NCBI GenBank assembly: GCA_031272715.1
Contig: JAISTH010000025.1
Location: forward strand, 1 to 37,804
Origin: Desulfovibrio sp.
GTDB taxonomy: Bacteria; Desulfobacterota; Desulfovibrionia; Desulfovibrionales; Desulfovibrionaceae
Length of the DNA: 37,804 nucleotides
Reading direction: 5' to 3'
In this document: positions 18,227 through 27,190 of the stretch, piece after piece
How positions within the stretch are numbered: position 1 is the stretch's first letter
How the letters are laid out: each line of letters starts with the position of its first letter
Program-made: the position numbers and the translations under genes
The notes under the pieces: model-generated
The model's input: only the letters and a program-made list of their open reading frames with translations
Databases searched by the model: none
Told to the model about the DNA's origin: nothing

Positions 18227-18532
18227 GTTACCTCCGGGATTTCTGGGAGCGAGGGATGTCCTCCATCCCCCGGAGGGGCGGGAGCAGCATCGTCTTCATT
18301 TTCATCATCCGCGGCCTTTGGCCTTCGCCGTTCGGACGGAGGCCGTGTCGGAGACAATGGAAGGAACGCGGCGCGCCGCGTCGGCCAAAGAAAGCGGCAC
18401 CACGCCATGGGGCGCGTCGGCCGGGATCGGACGCGACCGCGACGCATGGACGAAGGCCCCGCCGACATGGCAGGGGCATCGGATGCGTTCGCGCGTCACA
18501 TCGTCGAGTCGGCAGTCTGGTATCTTAGCTGG

Positions 18533-18560
18533 AACATATTGTCAATGGGTCGCCAGTCAA
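18533..18560 (-). promoter_or_regulatory. candidate promoter for the O-heptosyltransferase gene
   Basis: On the minus strand TTGACT (18560-18555), 16 bases, TATGTT (18538-18533). The leader would be about 300 nt. The -35 box overlaps an A/T-rich inverted repeat (TCAAAAAAAAGCG at 18557-18569 with CGATTTTTTTTGA at 18578-18590, one mismatch), which could be a regulatory site or a terminator. Confidence 0.35.
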
Positions 18561-18590
18561 AAAAAAGCGGTTTCAGACGATTTTTTTTGA

Positions 18591-19360
18591 GATTTCCTTC
18601 CCTAAGGGGGAGGGAGGGGGATGGGGGCCGCCATGGAAGCGGCCATGGAGGCCGCAGGGAGGGGAAGGCGGACTTTTCCGCGCCAGGGTCGAAAAAGGTG
18701 GACTCCGTCTTCCGGCAATGTGGACGGGAGGTCGTCCGGGATGGACGCCTTCGCGATCCGAAGAGGCATGCACGGGACGGGAGGCCGTTTCTCCGGCGCA
18801 TTCCGCATCTGTTGCATCGGCTGCCCCCAGGCGTGTCGCCGAAGTCCCGGTCTGCGCCTTCGTCGCAAGGCATTGCGGCTTGCCAGGCTTTCCGGCGTGT
18901 CAGTGGAACTGCATCGGTTCCTTCGCCCGGGAGGACGCAGCGCCGGGAATCAGCCTGGGAAGGGGAATTTTTCGGGGCTGCCGTCCCTCCCTGTCTCGGC
19001 GATGTTCCCGTTTCGGAGAGAAACTGGACACACGAATGCACACGGACTGCGCTCCGCATGGACGGATGGAGTCCCTGCCATGCCATCGTGCCGTGCCGCC
19101 GGACCGATCGATGCCGGACCGGAGCGCGCAAGACGGCCCCTTTCGCGGCCGTCCATGCCGGATCCGCTTCGACGAAGGGCCGATGCGACTTGCGCAACGA
19201 CGGGCTCCGCCACGGATCTCCCTCCAGCCGTCCCCACCGCCTCGGTCGCCATATCATCGACCAGACGGCCGCCTGGTCGCCGTCACGCCCCCGCATCCGC
19301 TGCGCCGCATCGGGCCGCGGACCCCGCTGCGGGCGGCTTTCGCGACTTCCAAAAAACGTC
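18591..19360. other. gene-free stretch, about 770 bp
   Basis: Long open frames exist on both strands but they are rich in Arg/Ala/Pro/Cys, overlap one another in several frames and lack ribosome-binding sites. No RNA gene or mobile-element remnant was recognised. Confidence 0.5.
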
Positions 19361-19389
19361 TTGCCAACGTTCCGATCATGCGGTATGTT
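19361..19389 (+). promoter_or_regulatory. promoter of the KfrA/H1-like gene
   Basis: TTGCCA (19361-19366), 17 bases, TATGTT (19384-19389). The leader is about 32 nt and contains CGGAGAG, 5 bases before the ATG at 19428. Confidence 0.6.
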
Positions 19390-19427
19390 GATGCAATCAT
19401 TGGTTCAACCACAACCGGAGAGATGCC

Positions 19428-20363
19428 ATGCCGGCAAGAAAGTTCACGGATGCGGACATCGAAGCCGCCGTCCGATCCCTAGGAGAGAAGACGACGCTGC
19501 GATCCGTCAGGGCGTTGCTGGGAGGCGGAGATCTCGGCAGGATAGGCGCGGTGATTCGAAGGGTCCGCAGCGAGGGCGATCCGTCCTTGGCGATGCCGGC
19601 CAGCCCCGCGACCACCGTCGAAGTCGCGGTACCGGCGACGTCGACGTCGCCGCTGATGTCCCTCCTTTTCAGGTGCACCCGCGAGGTGGCGGGAGCGGCC
19701 AACAACCTTGCATCCATACAGGCCGACATCGCCAAGGCGCGCGCCATCGTCACCGAGGAAGTGGGGCGGCGCGAATGGGACGGAACGGAAGGCTCCGACC
19801 AGGTCGCCGTCAGGCTGGTCGCGGCCGAGACCCGGGCGGACAATCTCGAGAAGGAGCTCTCGACGGCCCGGGAGGAGCTTGCCGGCCTGCGGGGCGAGAA
19901 CCGCGTGCTGCGGGAGCAGCTGGGACTGGCGTTGACGCGCGCCGGCGCACCGGCTTCCTTCGTCGCCCCTCAGGGACGGGCGGCGGCCAAGCCCGCATCG
20001 GCCTCCAAGCCGGCGTCCAAGTCCGCCCCCGGCTCCAAGCAGGCGCCCAAACCCGCCGCATCCAAACCGGCGACCAAATCCGCCCCGGCCGCCAAGGCGA
20101 CGTCCAAGCCCGCCTCCAAGTCGGCGGCCAAGCCCAGGCCCGCCGCGCCGGCGAAGGACAAGGCCGCGTCCGGCGACAAGACGCCGGCGCCCCACGCCTC
20201 CGGGAAGGGCCACGGCCGGCTGACGCCCCCGGAAACGGTGGAGCGGATCATCGCCCTGTCCAGGCAGGGGATGGGCAACACCCAGATCTCCAAGGAGACC
20301 GGGGTGCCCAGGAGCACGTGCAGCGACATCATCAGGAAGGCCTCGACCGGCAAGGCCAAGTGA
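19428..20363 (+). CDS. putative DNA-binding protein: KfrA-like N-terminus, coiled coil, histone-H1-like linker, C-terminal HTH
   Basis: The 311-residue product seems to carry two DNA-binding ends. Residues about 5-47 (DADIEAAVRSLGEK...TLRSVRALLGGGDLGRIGAV) look like the N-terminal winged-helix region of KfrA-type proteins. Residues about 120-170 are predicted coiled coil (ETRADNLEKELSTAREELAG). Residues about 187-250 are a Lys/Ala/Pro/Ser tract with repeated KPAS, KSAP and KPAA units, like the tail of histone H1. Residues about 265-305 form a helix-turn-helix of the resolvase/transposase type (VERIIALSRQGMGNTQISKE). Possible roles are nucleoid organisation, DNA bridging or transcription control; none is proven. 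The start is fixed by GGAGAG and the promoter at 19361. It is monocistronic and ended by the terminator at 20441. Confidence 0.75.
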   Translation: MPARKFTDADIEAAVRSLGEKTTLRSVRALLGGGDLGRIGAVIRRVRSEGDPSLAMPASPATTVEVAVPATSTSPLMSLLFRCTREVAGAANNLASIQADIAKARAIVTEEVGRREWDGTEGSDQVAVRLVAAETRADNLEKELSTAREELAGLRGENRVLREQLGLALTRAGAPASFVAPQGRAAAKPASASKPASKSAPGSKQAPKPAASKPATKSAPAAKATSKPASKSAAKPRPAAPAKDKAASGDKTPAPHASGKGHGRLTPPETVERIIALSRQGMGNTQISKETGVPRSTCSDIIRKASTGKAK

Positions 20364-20440
20364 TCCGCCAACCCTCGGCCCCGATGCGCCGAGGCAGGTT
20401 CCGGGCCGAGCCGGGAAGCCCCGGCCGCGCCCGACATAGA

Positions 20441-20481
20441 CAAGGCCCCCATGGGCGACGCATCGTCCCATGGGGGCCTTG
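20441..20481. terminator. bidirectional hairpin between convergent genes
   Basis: CAAGGCCCCCATGGG (20441-20455) pairs perfectly with CCCATGGGGGCCTTG (20467-20481), a 15-bp stem with an 11-base loop. There is no T-tract on the plus side. It lies between the H1-like gene (+) and the chemoreceptor gene (-). Confidence 0.75.
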
Positions 20482-20535
20482 CTCATGGCCTGGGCCTTGC
20501 TCGTGGCAGGGGGCTTGCTCTCGGCAGTGCCTTGC
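20474..20535. repeat. 18-bp tandem repeat, three units plus a partial fourth
   Basis: Units GGGCCTTGCTCATGGCCT (20474-20491), GGGCCTTGCTCGTGGCAG (20492-20509) and GGGGCTTGCTCTCGGCAG (20510-20527), then TGCCTTGC. The first unit includes the right arm of the terminator stem. Confidence 0.75.
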
Positions 20536-20585
20536 CGCGGAGCCCGTCGAATGCCGACGAACCTCGGCGCCGCATCGCCCGCGGC

Positions 20586-23078
20586 TCAAGCCTTGCCGGC
20601 ATCCACCCCTATCGCGTTCTCGACGACGCCCCGGAGTCGCTCGGCGGTGCCCTTCAGCGTCTCGACGCCCTTCGCCGCCGCGGACATGCCTTCCGCCGTC
20701 CCGGCGACGAGCATGCGTATCTCCTCGAGGGACTTGGCCATCTCGTCCGCCGAGGCCCCCTGCTCCTCGGCGGATGCGGCGATGGAGGAGACGTCGTGGG
20801 CCGACTCCGAGGATATCTCGACGATCTCCCGCAAGGCGTCCCCGCTCCGGTCGGCAAGGGCCACCGCCTCCCCCACGCGCCTCGCCGCCTCGACCATCGC
20901 CTCGCTGTTGTCCCTGGCGGATCGCTGGATGACGCTCATGGCGACCTCAACCTCGTGGGTGGCCGATGCCGTCCTGTCGGCGAGCTTGCGCACCTCGTCC
21001 GCGACGACGGCGAAACCCCGGCCCGCCTCCCCCGCCCGCGCCGCCTCGATGGCCGCGTTGAGGGCGAGAAGGTTCGTCTGATCCGCGATGTCCGTGATCA
21101 CCGAAAGGACGCCGCCGATGCCCTCGGTCTGCGACCCCAGTTTCTCCATGTCCGCCATGAGGGAGGCCGTCACGCCATTGACGCTCTCGATGGCGCTGAT
21201 GGCCTGGCGGACGATGCCGGCCCCCTCCTCCGCCTTGTCCTTGGACCGTCCGCAACGCTCCGACGCCCCGGCGGCCCGGGACGCCACCTCGGAGATGGAC
21301 GCATTGATCTGGGCCATGGCGGACGCCGCCGACTCGATGCGCGTGCGCTGCTCTTCCGCGGCCTTCGCCACGTCGACGACCTTGACGTCCAGTTCGCTGG
21401 CGGACTCGGCGAGGGTCTTGGAGATGCCGAAGGATTTCTCGACCAAAGCCTCGATGGTGCGCTGCTGATCCCTGATGCCGCCAAGATCCTGCAGGAACTC
21501 GAAGAAGCCGCGGACGGCCCCGTCCCCGTCGATGCAGGGCACCGCCGTGACGGCGACGTCCATGGGCCGCCCTTCCGCCCCGGCGCCTTCGATGACCGTC
21601 TCGCCGGAGGCCGGACGCTTCTCCCGCATGCAGATGTCGCCGGGGCATCCGGACGTCCCGCAGAGGGGCATGCGGATGCGGTCGGCGCAGGCGGACCCTC
21701 CCTTGGAGGAACCTCCGCCCATGATCCCGAGGGCCGCCCTGTTGGCGTAGACGACGCGATGGCCGGCATCGCAGGACATGAGCGGCGGAAAGTCGTCGAT
21801 GACGCCGCAGTAGGCGTCCGCGATGACGTTCACGCGTTCCGCGAGGCGGGAGAAGGATCCCGGGAAGGCGCCCGCGTCGAGCCTGTACCCGAACTCGCCG
21901 CGCCCGATGGCGTCCGACGCCCTGTCCGCGGCCGACACGATCCCCTTGACCGTGTCCGGAATGGACTTCATTGCCACCGCGAGATCCCCTATCTCGTCCC
22001 GGCGGTCGATGTGCAGGTCCCCGTCCAGATTCCCGGCGGCGATGTCCCCGGCATAGCCGATTGCCCTGCGCAGCGCGGTAAGCACGGGCCGCAGGAGAAC
22101 CTGCACGGCCAGAAGGCCGACAAGGGCGGCGACGCCGCACCCGGCGAGGATCGTCCGCCGGATGTCCGCAAGGGAGGCGAATATCTCCGACACATCCGAC
22201 TGGAGGACGAACATCATCCCCGAGACCGGGTCCACATGGTACGCCCCGAAGACCTCCGTCCCGGCAGCGCTTCGGTATTCCGCGACGCCCGAAGGGGGCG
22301 CGGCCACCATGGCCTTGAAGATCGGGGTGCTTGGAAGTTCCTTGAAGAGATAGTTCGGGTCGTCGTGCATGACCAGCAGGCCGTCCATATCCGTGGCGAA
22401 CTGGACCCCTGTCCTGCCGAAGGGCTTCATCTCCCTCACGTGGAAGGCGTCCAGGGAACCTGCGGTGTAGACGACGCCGACGATCCTTCCCATGACCTCG
22501 ACGGGGGCGGCGACCACGAGGACCGCCTTGCCGTTGACCCGGGAGCGGATGGGCCTGGATGTGACCACCTCGCCTTTCATGGCGGCCTTGACGTAGTCGC
22601 GGTCGCCGAACTTCACGCCCACGGCGGCGGGGTTGGAGGAGGCGATGGCGATGCCGTTCATGCCGATCACGGTGATGGTGTCAATGCCGAAGTACTTCTT
22701 GATCTGTCCCTCGAGAAGCGCGCCCAGTCCCTTCGCGGCTCTCGCCATGCTTTCCCTGGCCCTCGCCTCGCTCTCCTCGTCTCCGGGAGGCGTCAGCATC
22801 CAGGCCTCCGCGAAGGACTCCAGGTGGTCGTCCGCCGCGATCCGGGCCACGTCGCTGCGCCGCACGGCGATGTGGACGTCCATCGCTCTCGACACGGACT
22901 CGGCGGCGGCGAGGGAGGACTCCTCGATCCGGTGTCGCATGGACTCGGCCGCCTCCCGGAAGGAGAGGAGGCCGCAGGCGGCGACGAGCAGGACGACCAG
23001 GAGGCAGACCGGGACCTGTATCCTGGCCGAGAGGGGGAAGCGAAATCCATGCCGGGGCGCAGCTGTTTCTAGGCGCAT
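20586..23078 (-). CDS. methyl-accepting chemotaxis protein with Cache sensor, HAMP and Cys-containing PAS-like module
   Basis: The 830-residue product is a complete transmembrane chemoreceptor. Residues 20-42 are the first membrane span and 43-305 a periplasmic double-Cache sensor ([34 protein letters not shown]). Residues about 308-330 are the second span, and HAMP follows at about 331-383. A PAS-like cytoplasmic module at about 431-535 contains the cysteines 464, 473, 478 and 483 ([20 protein letters not shown]), which could bind a metal cluster or sense redox state. The signalling domain has the conserved tip [20 protein letters not shown] at about 663-682. It signals through CheA/CheW, not encoded here. 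GGAG lies 8 bases before the ATG at 23078. No sigma-28 site was found upstream, unlike the chemoreceptor at 1064; a possible sigma-54 site is at 23213. Confidence 0.93.
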   Translation of the reverse strand: MRLETAAPRHGFRFPLSARIQVPVCLLVVLLVAACGLLSFREAAESMRHRIEESSLAAAESVSRAMDVHIAVRRSDVARIAADDHLESFAEAWMLTPPGDEESEARARESMARAAKGLGALLEGQIKKYFGIDTITVIGMNGIAIASSNPAAVGVKFGDRDYVKAAMKGEVVTSRPIRSRVNGKAVLVVAAPVEVMGRIVGVVYTAGSLDAFHVREMKPFGRTGVQFATDMDGLLVMHDDPNYLFKELPSTPIFKAMVAAPPSGVAEYRSAAGTEVFGAYHVDPVSGMMFVLQSDVSEIFASLADIRRTILAGCGVAALVGLLAVQVLLRPVLTALRRAIGYAGDIAAGNLDGDLHIDRRDEIGDLAVAMKSIPDTVKGIVSAADRASDAIGRGEFGYRLDAGAFPGSFSRLAERVNVIADAYCGVIDDFPPLMSCDAGHRVVYANRAALGIMGGGSSKGGSACADRIRMPLCGTSGCPGDICMREKRPASGETVIEGAGAEGRPMDVAVTAVPCIDGDGAVRGFFEFLQDLGGIRDQQRTIEALVEKSFGISKTLAESASELDVKVVDVAKAAEEQRTRIESAASAMAQINASISEVASRAAGASERCGRSKDKAEEGAGIVRQAISAIESVNGVTASLMADMEKLGSQTEGIGGVLSVITDIADQTNLLALNAAIEAARAGEAGRGFAVVADEVRKLADRTASATHEVEVAMSVIQRSARDNSEAMVEAARRVGEAVALADRSGDALREIVEISSESAHDVSSIAASAEEQGASADEMAKSLEEIRMLVAGTAEGMSAAAKGVETLKGTAERLRGVVENAIGVDAGKA

Positions 23079-23132
23079 GTCGGGACTCCGAGGGAAATGG
23101 ACGTCCGTGGCGGACGGATCCGGAAAACGCAG

Positions 23133-23170
23133 GACGGACGGTTCCGGCGCCGATGCCGGGACCGTCCGTC
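23133..23170. promoter_or_regulatory. long hairpin in the leader of the chemoreceptor gene
   Basis: GACGGACGGT (23133-23142) pairs with ACCGTCCGTC (23161-23170), with an additional inner CCGG/CCGG pairing. It lies about 55 bases upstream of the minus-strand start at 23078. A second hairpin (GCCTCCC at 23171-23177, GGGAGGC at 23182-23188) adjoins it. Confidence 0.5.
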
Positions 23171-23212
23171 GCCTCCCGTGGGGGAGGCGCTCACATATCC
23201 TTCAAGAGAGGA

Positions 23213-23228
23213 AGCAAGAAGCGTTCCT
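23213..23228 (-). promoter_or_regulatory. candidate sigma-54 promoter for the chemoreceptor at 23078
   Basis: The minus strand reads AGGAACG, 4 bases, TTGCT. Compared with TGGCACG-N4-TTGCW, the essential GG and GC pairs are present at the right spacing, with mismatches at positions 1 and 4. The predicted leader is about 120 nt. Confidence 0.35.
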
Positions 23229-23378
23229 TTTTTGGCCGGAGGGCGCACCTATGCTCCCGCTTCGCCATCCTGCGCAAGTCTGGGGGAGATGCGGCTTCCG
23301 GGAAGGACGCGGACGAAGGCCGGGTTGCCGCTTCGGGGATGGTCGGGGGACGCGTCCCGATGGGCGATGGCAGGGAGA

Positions 23379-23432
23379 GGCGCATTGGGGAGGGATGGCG
23401 CATTAGGGAGGGATGGCGCACTGGGGGGGGCG
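23379..23432. repeat. 18-bp tandem repeat, three units
   Basis: Units GGCGCATTGGGGAGGGAT (23379-23396), GGCGCATTAGGGAGGGAT (23397-23414) and a degenerate GGCGCACTGGGGGGGGCG (23415-23432). It lies just downstream of the tRNA gene on the minus strand and has no recognised function. Confidence 0.75.
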
Positions 23433-23471
23433 CCTGCTCCTCTCGCCCTCCCCGGCGGTTCCGGCTTTCTC

Positions 23472-23548
23472 TGGCGTGCCCGGCAGGAATCGAACCTGCG
23501 GCCTACAGCTTAGGAGGCTATCGCTCTATCCGACTGAGCTACGGGCAC
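23472..23548 (-). tRNA. tRNA-Arg (anticodon CCT)
   Basis: Read on the minus strand, the acceptor arm GTGCCCG pairs with CGGGCAC. The D-arm is GCTC...GAGC, the anticodon stem ATAGC/GCTGT (closing with one wobble or mismatch), the anticodon loop CTCCTAA (anticodon CCT, decoding AGG), and the T-arm GCAGG-TTCGATT-CCTGC. Discriminator base G and an encoded CCA end complete it (CCA at 23474-23472). All invariant positions (T8, A14, GG in the D-loop, TTC) are present. It is a single tRNA gene with a strong promoter at 23641-23668. Confidence 0.95.
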
Positions 23549-23640
23549 GCGCAAGATGCGCCGACAACACCTGGCCGGGGCGTCCGCGAGGCGCGGATTT
23601 CACCGAAACGGGCCAGGGTCCGACGGCAACGACGGGGGAC

Positions 23641-23668
23641 ATTCTACTCCCGGACGCAAAGGTGTCAA
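23641..23668 (-). promoter_or_regulatory. promoter of tRNA-Arg
   Basis: On the minus strand TTGACA (23668-23663), 16 bases, TAGAAT (23646-23641), close to consensus. It lies about 90 bases upstream of the tRNA and after the stop of the HD-domain gene. Confidence 0.75.
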
Positions 23669-23800
23669 GCCCCGACTTACTTCGGCGACGTCTTCTTGAT
23701 GTCCAGCCGGTCCGGCACAGGATTCCGGGACTTTCCGGGCTCCCAAGGGAGTCGTGCGCCCCCGGGGACCATCTCCCGGCCCCGCGCCCAAGGAGGCCCC

Positions 23801-25021
23801 TCACCCGAAGTCCGCCAGCAACCGCTCCAGTTCGAGGCACTTGAGGGGATGTTCCATCAGCCGCCCCTTCAGCCGCACCCACGCCTCCACGAGATGGGGG
23901 GAGGAGACGCCGCCCCGTATGGAACTGTTGGCCTCGATGAAGGCGGCAAGCACGTCGCACGCCTTGAGCATCCCCCCGTCCTTGGGGTCCAGGCCGTCCA
24001 CGTTGCACTCCCGGTGGAAGACGTCGTAGTCCTCCACCGCCCGGGGCACCCCGTCCTCCCGGACGCACTCCTGGAACTCCGATCCCAGGGAGAGCCCAAG
24101 CAGATAGGCGATCCGCTCGACGAGGGACGCGTGCCCGGCCTCCGTCAGGGGGCGGAGGATCCTCGCGTCCATTTCCGAATGCTCGTACTCCTTGATGAGC
24201 TCCGGCAGACCGATGAAGGACTGCTTCACCGGGGAGATGATGTCCCGGGTGAGCAGCTCCGGCAGGTCGTGCATGAGGCCGCCGAAGAAGTCGTTGACGC
24301 GCCGGGCGGCGCAGGCGCCGATGGCGAGGCTGTACAAGTAGCCGTAGGCCGCCACGATGAACATGTGCCCCAGCACCGAGGTCGCGGGGATCCTCGACAC
24401 CTGCGTCCAGCGTATCTGGAAGCGCAGCTGGCCGCAGAGGCTGGCGAAGCGGGTGAGGGCCGGATCCATGTACGCGACGTCGGAGAGGTCCTCGAGGCAG
24501 TGCCGGAAGGAGGCGTCGATGTCCTCGATCTCGTCGTCGAAGGCGTTCAGGGGCTTCAACAGACGGAATTCCCACTGGGACGCGTACATGTGGGCCGCCT
24601 TCAGGATCCTGCGGGCGCGGGTCTCCCGCAGTCCGTCCGCATGCCAGGCCTGCATCCTGTCCCAGAAGGACTCCGTGGGGGAGAGCATGGGACGCAGGCG
24701 TCCGAGGACGTACTCGGTCAACTGCCGGTAGTGCTCCCTGTTCTCCATGATCCTGTAGAGGACGGGGGGCTTGATGTCCGTGACGACGAGGCGGAAGAAA
24801 TAGTCGAACAGCCCCCCTTCGATGATCTCGACGGCCAGGGCCAGACGCTCTTCAAGGGAGGACGCGAACGTCGCGTTGTGCCAGAAGACGAAGGCAAGCA
24901 GCATCTTGTGGCCCTGCTTGTCGATCTCCTGGAAGTCCATGGGACGGAGCTTGTCGTTCCAGCGCCGCATGTAGGCGCCGGAGAAGACGAGTTCGAGGAG
25001 GCTCTTGCCTGGTGTTGTCAT
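23801..25021 (-). CDS. HD-domain phosphohydrolase, YfbR-like signature
   Basis: The 406-residue product contains a metal-dependent HD phosphohydrolase domain. His219 in SVLGHMF and the HD doublet 251-252 in GLMHDLPELLTRDIISPVK are the visible ligands. The segment HDLPELLTRDIISPVK resembles the HD...TGDLPTPVK motif of the YfbR 5'-deoxynucleotidase group, so nucleotide hydrolysis is likely; the exact substrate is unknown. About 200 residues precede the HD core and belong to no family I recognise. The ATG at 25021 is preferred; a TTG at 25057 is also in frame. No good ribosome-binding site precedes the ATG, but an inverted repeat CCGCGG-TGTT-CCGCGG lies 14 bases upstream. It follows the exported-protein gene in the same direction after 84 bases. 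Confidence 0.82.
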   Translation of the reverse strand: MTTPGKSLLELVFSGAYMRRWNDKLRPMDFQEIDKQGHKMLLAFVFWHNATFASSLEERLALAVEIIEGGLFDYFFRLVVTDIKPPVLYRIMENREHYRQLTEYVLGRLRPMLSPTESFWDRMQAWHADGLRETRARRILKAAHMYASQWEFRLLKPLNAFDDEIEDIDASFRHCLEDLSDVAYMDPALTRFASLCGQLRFQIRWTQVSRIPATSVLGHMFIVAAYGYLYSLAIGACAARRVNDFFGGLMHDLPELLTRDIISPVKQSFIGLPELIKEYEHSEMDARILRPLTEAGHASLVERIAYLLGLSLGSEFQECVREDGVPRAVEDYDVFHRECNVDGLDPKDGGMLKACDVLAAFIEANSSIRGGVSSPHLVEAWVRLKGRLMEHPLKCLELERLLADFG

Positions 25022-25105
25022 GGGGATGTTTGTACCGCGGAACACCGCGGATGGCAAGGGGGATGGCGCGCCGGGGATGGCGGCGGACGCCGGGGCGGGA
25101 GCCGC

Positions 25106-25996
25106 TCAGTCTCCCTTGGGGGCGGCCTGCTGCGTCCCGCGCCGCGCCCTGGAGGGGGCGATGCGGGTCTTGACGATGAAGCCGTGGAAGTCCCGCAGGT
25201 GGGGGGACGTGGCGAAGTCCCGGCGGAAGTCGTCCCCCAGCATGGGCAGCACCTTGGACTGCTGCACCTCGTCCAGGAAGACGATGTCCATGTCGGCCTT
25301 CTTGTCGGCGAACCTGGTCTCCCTGAGTCGCCGCAGGTCCCAGAGGAGCATCACGGCCGGCCCGAGCCACCGGACCTCCTCGGGCCGGGGGCCGGATTCG
25401 GGGTCCGTGTCCGAGGAGGAGGCGATGGTGTGGACTTCGGGGACGTAGACGTGCATCTCCACGGAATCCCCCTTGCCGACGAGTCCGCTGTCCAGGGCCT
25501 TGCGGACGATCCCGAAGGCGGGGAGGGAGGTCTCCCGGAGGTAGTCGGCGCCGGTGTAGCCGATGGCCACGTCCACGCGCCAGATGTCCCCGTCCCGGAC
25601 GTCGCCGTTCCAGCGTCGCTCCCGCAGGACGCGCAGGATCTTTCCGTCCAGTTCCAGCCAACGGTTTTGCTGGTCCTCGGCGAGGGTCTCGGCCGGGTTG
25701 CCGAGGATGGATGTCACGTCCCCCTGGAGGGGGGGATTCGGTCGGCGGCGTCCCGCGGGCGGGGCATCGGCGGTCTTGGCGGATGCGGGTCTGGAGGCCG
25801 GGGCGGGTTCCGAGACGGATTCGGGAGCAGTGGCGGATTCGGGGGCGGATGCCGTGTTGTCGGCGATGGACATCTCGATGGCGGTCGCGTCCCGGCCCAG
25901 GGCGGGCAGGGGCAGGCTGCAGAGGAGCAGCAGGACGAGGAGCGCGGCGGGACACGGGGTCGGCGCCTTGCCGGGGGATTGGTTGCGCTTGTGCAT
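25106..25996 (-). CDS. exported protein of unknown function
   Basis: The 296-residue product starts with a Sec-type signal peptide: MHKRNQ, then a leucine-rich core (LLVLLLLCSLPLPALG) and a likely cleavage after ALG. After it comes a Pro/Ala/Ser-rich stretch of about 60 residues, probably disordered, and then a folded domain from about residue 90 (SILGNPAETLAEDQQNRWLE; SVEMHVYVPEVHTIASSSD; VRWLGPAVMLLWDLRRLRE). I do not recognise the family. It is expected in the periplasm. The ATG at 25996 is chosen because it places the signal peptide at the N-terminus; the frame is open upstream to 26398 without homology. The ribosome-binding site is weak. A promoter at 26112-26140 would give a leader of about 110 nt. 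The HD-domain gene follows and may be co-transcribed. Confidence 0.75.
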   Translation of the reverse strand: MHKRNQSPGKAPTPCPAALLVLLLLCSLPLPALGRDATAIEMSIADNTASAPESATAPESVSEPAPASRPASAKTADAPPAGRRRPNPPLQGDVTSILGNPAETLAEDQQNRWLELDGKILRVLRERRWNGDVRDGDIWRVDVAIGYTGADYLRETSLPAFGIVRKALDSGLVGKGDSVEMHVYVPEVHTIASSSDTDPESGPRPEEVRWLGPAVMLLWDLRRLRETRFADKKADMDIVFLDEVQQSKVLPMLGDDFRRDFATSPHLRDFHGFIVKTRIAPSRARRGTQQAAPKGD

Positions 25997-26111
25997 GGCT
26001 GTTCGCGAAGGACCGGGCGTCCTTTTGGGATCATGTCGGCGTTCGTGGGAACGGTTCGCCTGGTGGCCTGGTCGGTTCGCGTCCTCCGGGTGGTTGGAGT
26101 TCCGTGCGCTG

Positions 26112-26140
26112 CCTGTAACCCTACGGCCGAAGCCTGTCAA
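26112..26140 (-). promoter_or_regulatory. promoter of the exported-protein gene
   Basis: On the minus strand TTGACA (26140-26135), 17 bases, TACAGG (26117-26112). The -35 box is perfect and the -10 is partial. Confidence 0.5.
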
Positions 26141-26951
26141 TCGTCCTCTTCGGGAAAAGGACCCCGGCCTCCGGCCGATACCGCCGGCAACCGTCAGCGA
26201 TGCCGGCACCAATCCTTCGGCACTTGCCCCGGGCCATCGCGTTGGGTCCAGCGGCGTTTCCTCAAGGCTCCCTGCGCCCGTTCCAGGCGACGCCGTGGGC
26301 GCATCGGACCAGACATGTCGTCGATCGCATCCACTCCGATCCACCGGAAGTCCGCCTGGAAATCGCTCCCGCAATGGGCCGTTCCGCGATCCTCGCACGC
26401 CTGCACGGCTTCCTGCAACGCGGACTGGCGACCCTATGCCGGAAGAAAGAAGTCGTCAAGCATCCTCGTTAACACATTTTCGAGGCGATCATCCGGAAGG
26501 CTTCGCCCCCATGGGCATCAGTTCTGCATCGTCAGCACCAAGGCGCAAGCCGCTTTGGCCAACACCCGCCGGGGCGCGATGGGCGGCACAGGGCGACATG
26601 CCAAAGCCATCCGCCTTCGGTGCTGTCGTTGCATCGGCCATCCCTTGGCGCTGCATGACGAGAAAGGCTAGACATCGCAAGAGTCGTTACGGGATGACGA
26701 GACGGCGCGGCTTGCCGCTTCGGACGCCGGCGCATGCCGGTCGGGGCGTCCGAAACCGCTCCTCGCCATCGCGCCGGCAGGCCGTCTGCACGGCGGGTCT
26801 GGCGGACCCAGGCGCCTTGGGCCCCAAGGCTTGTGATGCAGGACTTGGCCGGAAGGCCGCAAGGCAAGCGAACAAGGGAAAAATGTGGAGACGCATTTGC
26901 CATCTCGGACCAAAGTCTTTGGGCAGGAGACAATTGCACGGATCCCTAGCG
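26141..26951. other. gene-poor stretch, about 810 bp
   Basis: No convincing protein gene. On the minus strand a TTGACG-N17-TAGGGT pair (26459-26431) precedes an open frame of 74 codons (26418-26194) that lacks a ribosome-binding site and family resemblance. A perfect hairpin GCCTTGG-GCC-CCAAGGC lies near 26814-26830. The stretch 26480-26900 is rich in GGC/GCC-type short palindromes and may be decayed or repetitive intergenic DNA. Confidence 0.5.
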
Positions 26952-27056
26952 CTATATGTCTCCCCGCCTTTTGGCATTGATAACTATCAGCGCGACAAAA
27001 ACTGCTATTATGCCCACGATCGTCCAGACGTTGTAAGGGTCAAGGGAGAATTGCAT
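26952..27056 (-). CDS. 34-residue single-span membrane peptide
   Basis: The minus-strand ATG at 27056 has a perfect GGAGGT 5 bases upstream, and the frame runs to TAG at 26952. The peptide begins MQFSLDPYNVW, has a hydrophobic core of about 20 residues (TIVGIIAVFVALIVIN, residues 12-27), and ends in a basic and acidic tail, AKRRGDI. This is the layout of bacterial small membrane proteins: regulatory subunits of membrane complexes or type I toxins. No antisense RNA was demonstrated. It lies in an AT-rich island with the 128-residue predicted membrane protein upstream (134 bases between). The Shine-Dalgarno match and clean membrane segment make chance unlikely, though no homologue is known to me. 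Confidence 0.6.
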   Translation of the reverse strand: MQFSLDPYNVWTIVGIIAVFVALIVINAKRRGDI

Positions 27057-27190
27057 TTCACACCTCCATATTTTAAAAGTGAAAGGAAACGATACTAAAA
27101 ATTATGCATTATTAAAAAATAATTATTGTTGAACTTTATTACCGCGAAGTAAGCTCTGATGTGTTATCTCCGCCATTGTCTTTGGTGTCG

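Noticed and set aside
18621-19391. Long open frames on both strands in the spacer before the H1-like gene
   Set aside because: They overlap each other in several frames, are rich in Arg, Cys and Pro, and lack start signals; typical chance frames in GC-rich DNA.
26194-26418. 74-codon minus-strand frame behind a TTGACG-N17-TAGGGT pair
   Set aside because: No ribosome-binding site, GC-shadow composition and no recognisable family.
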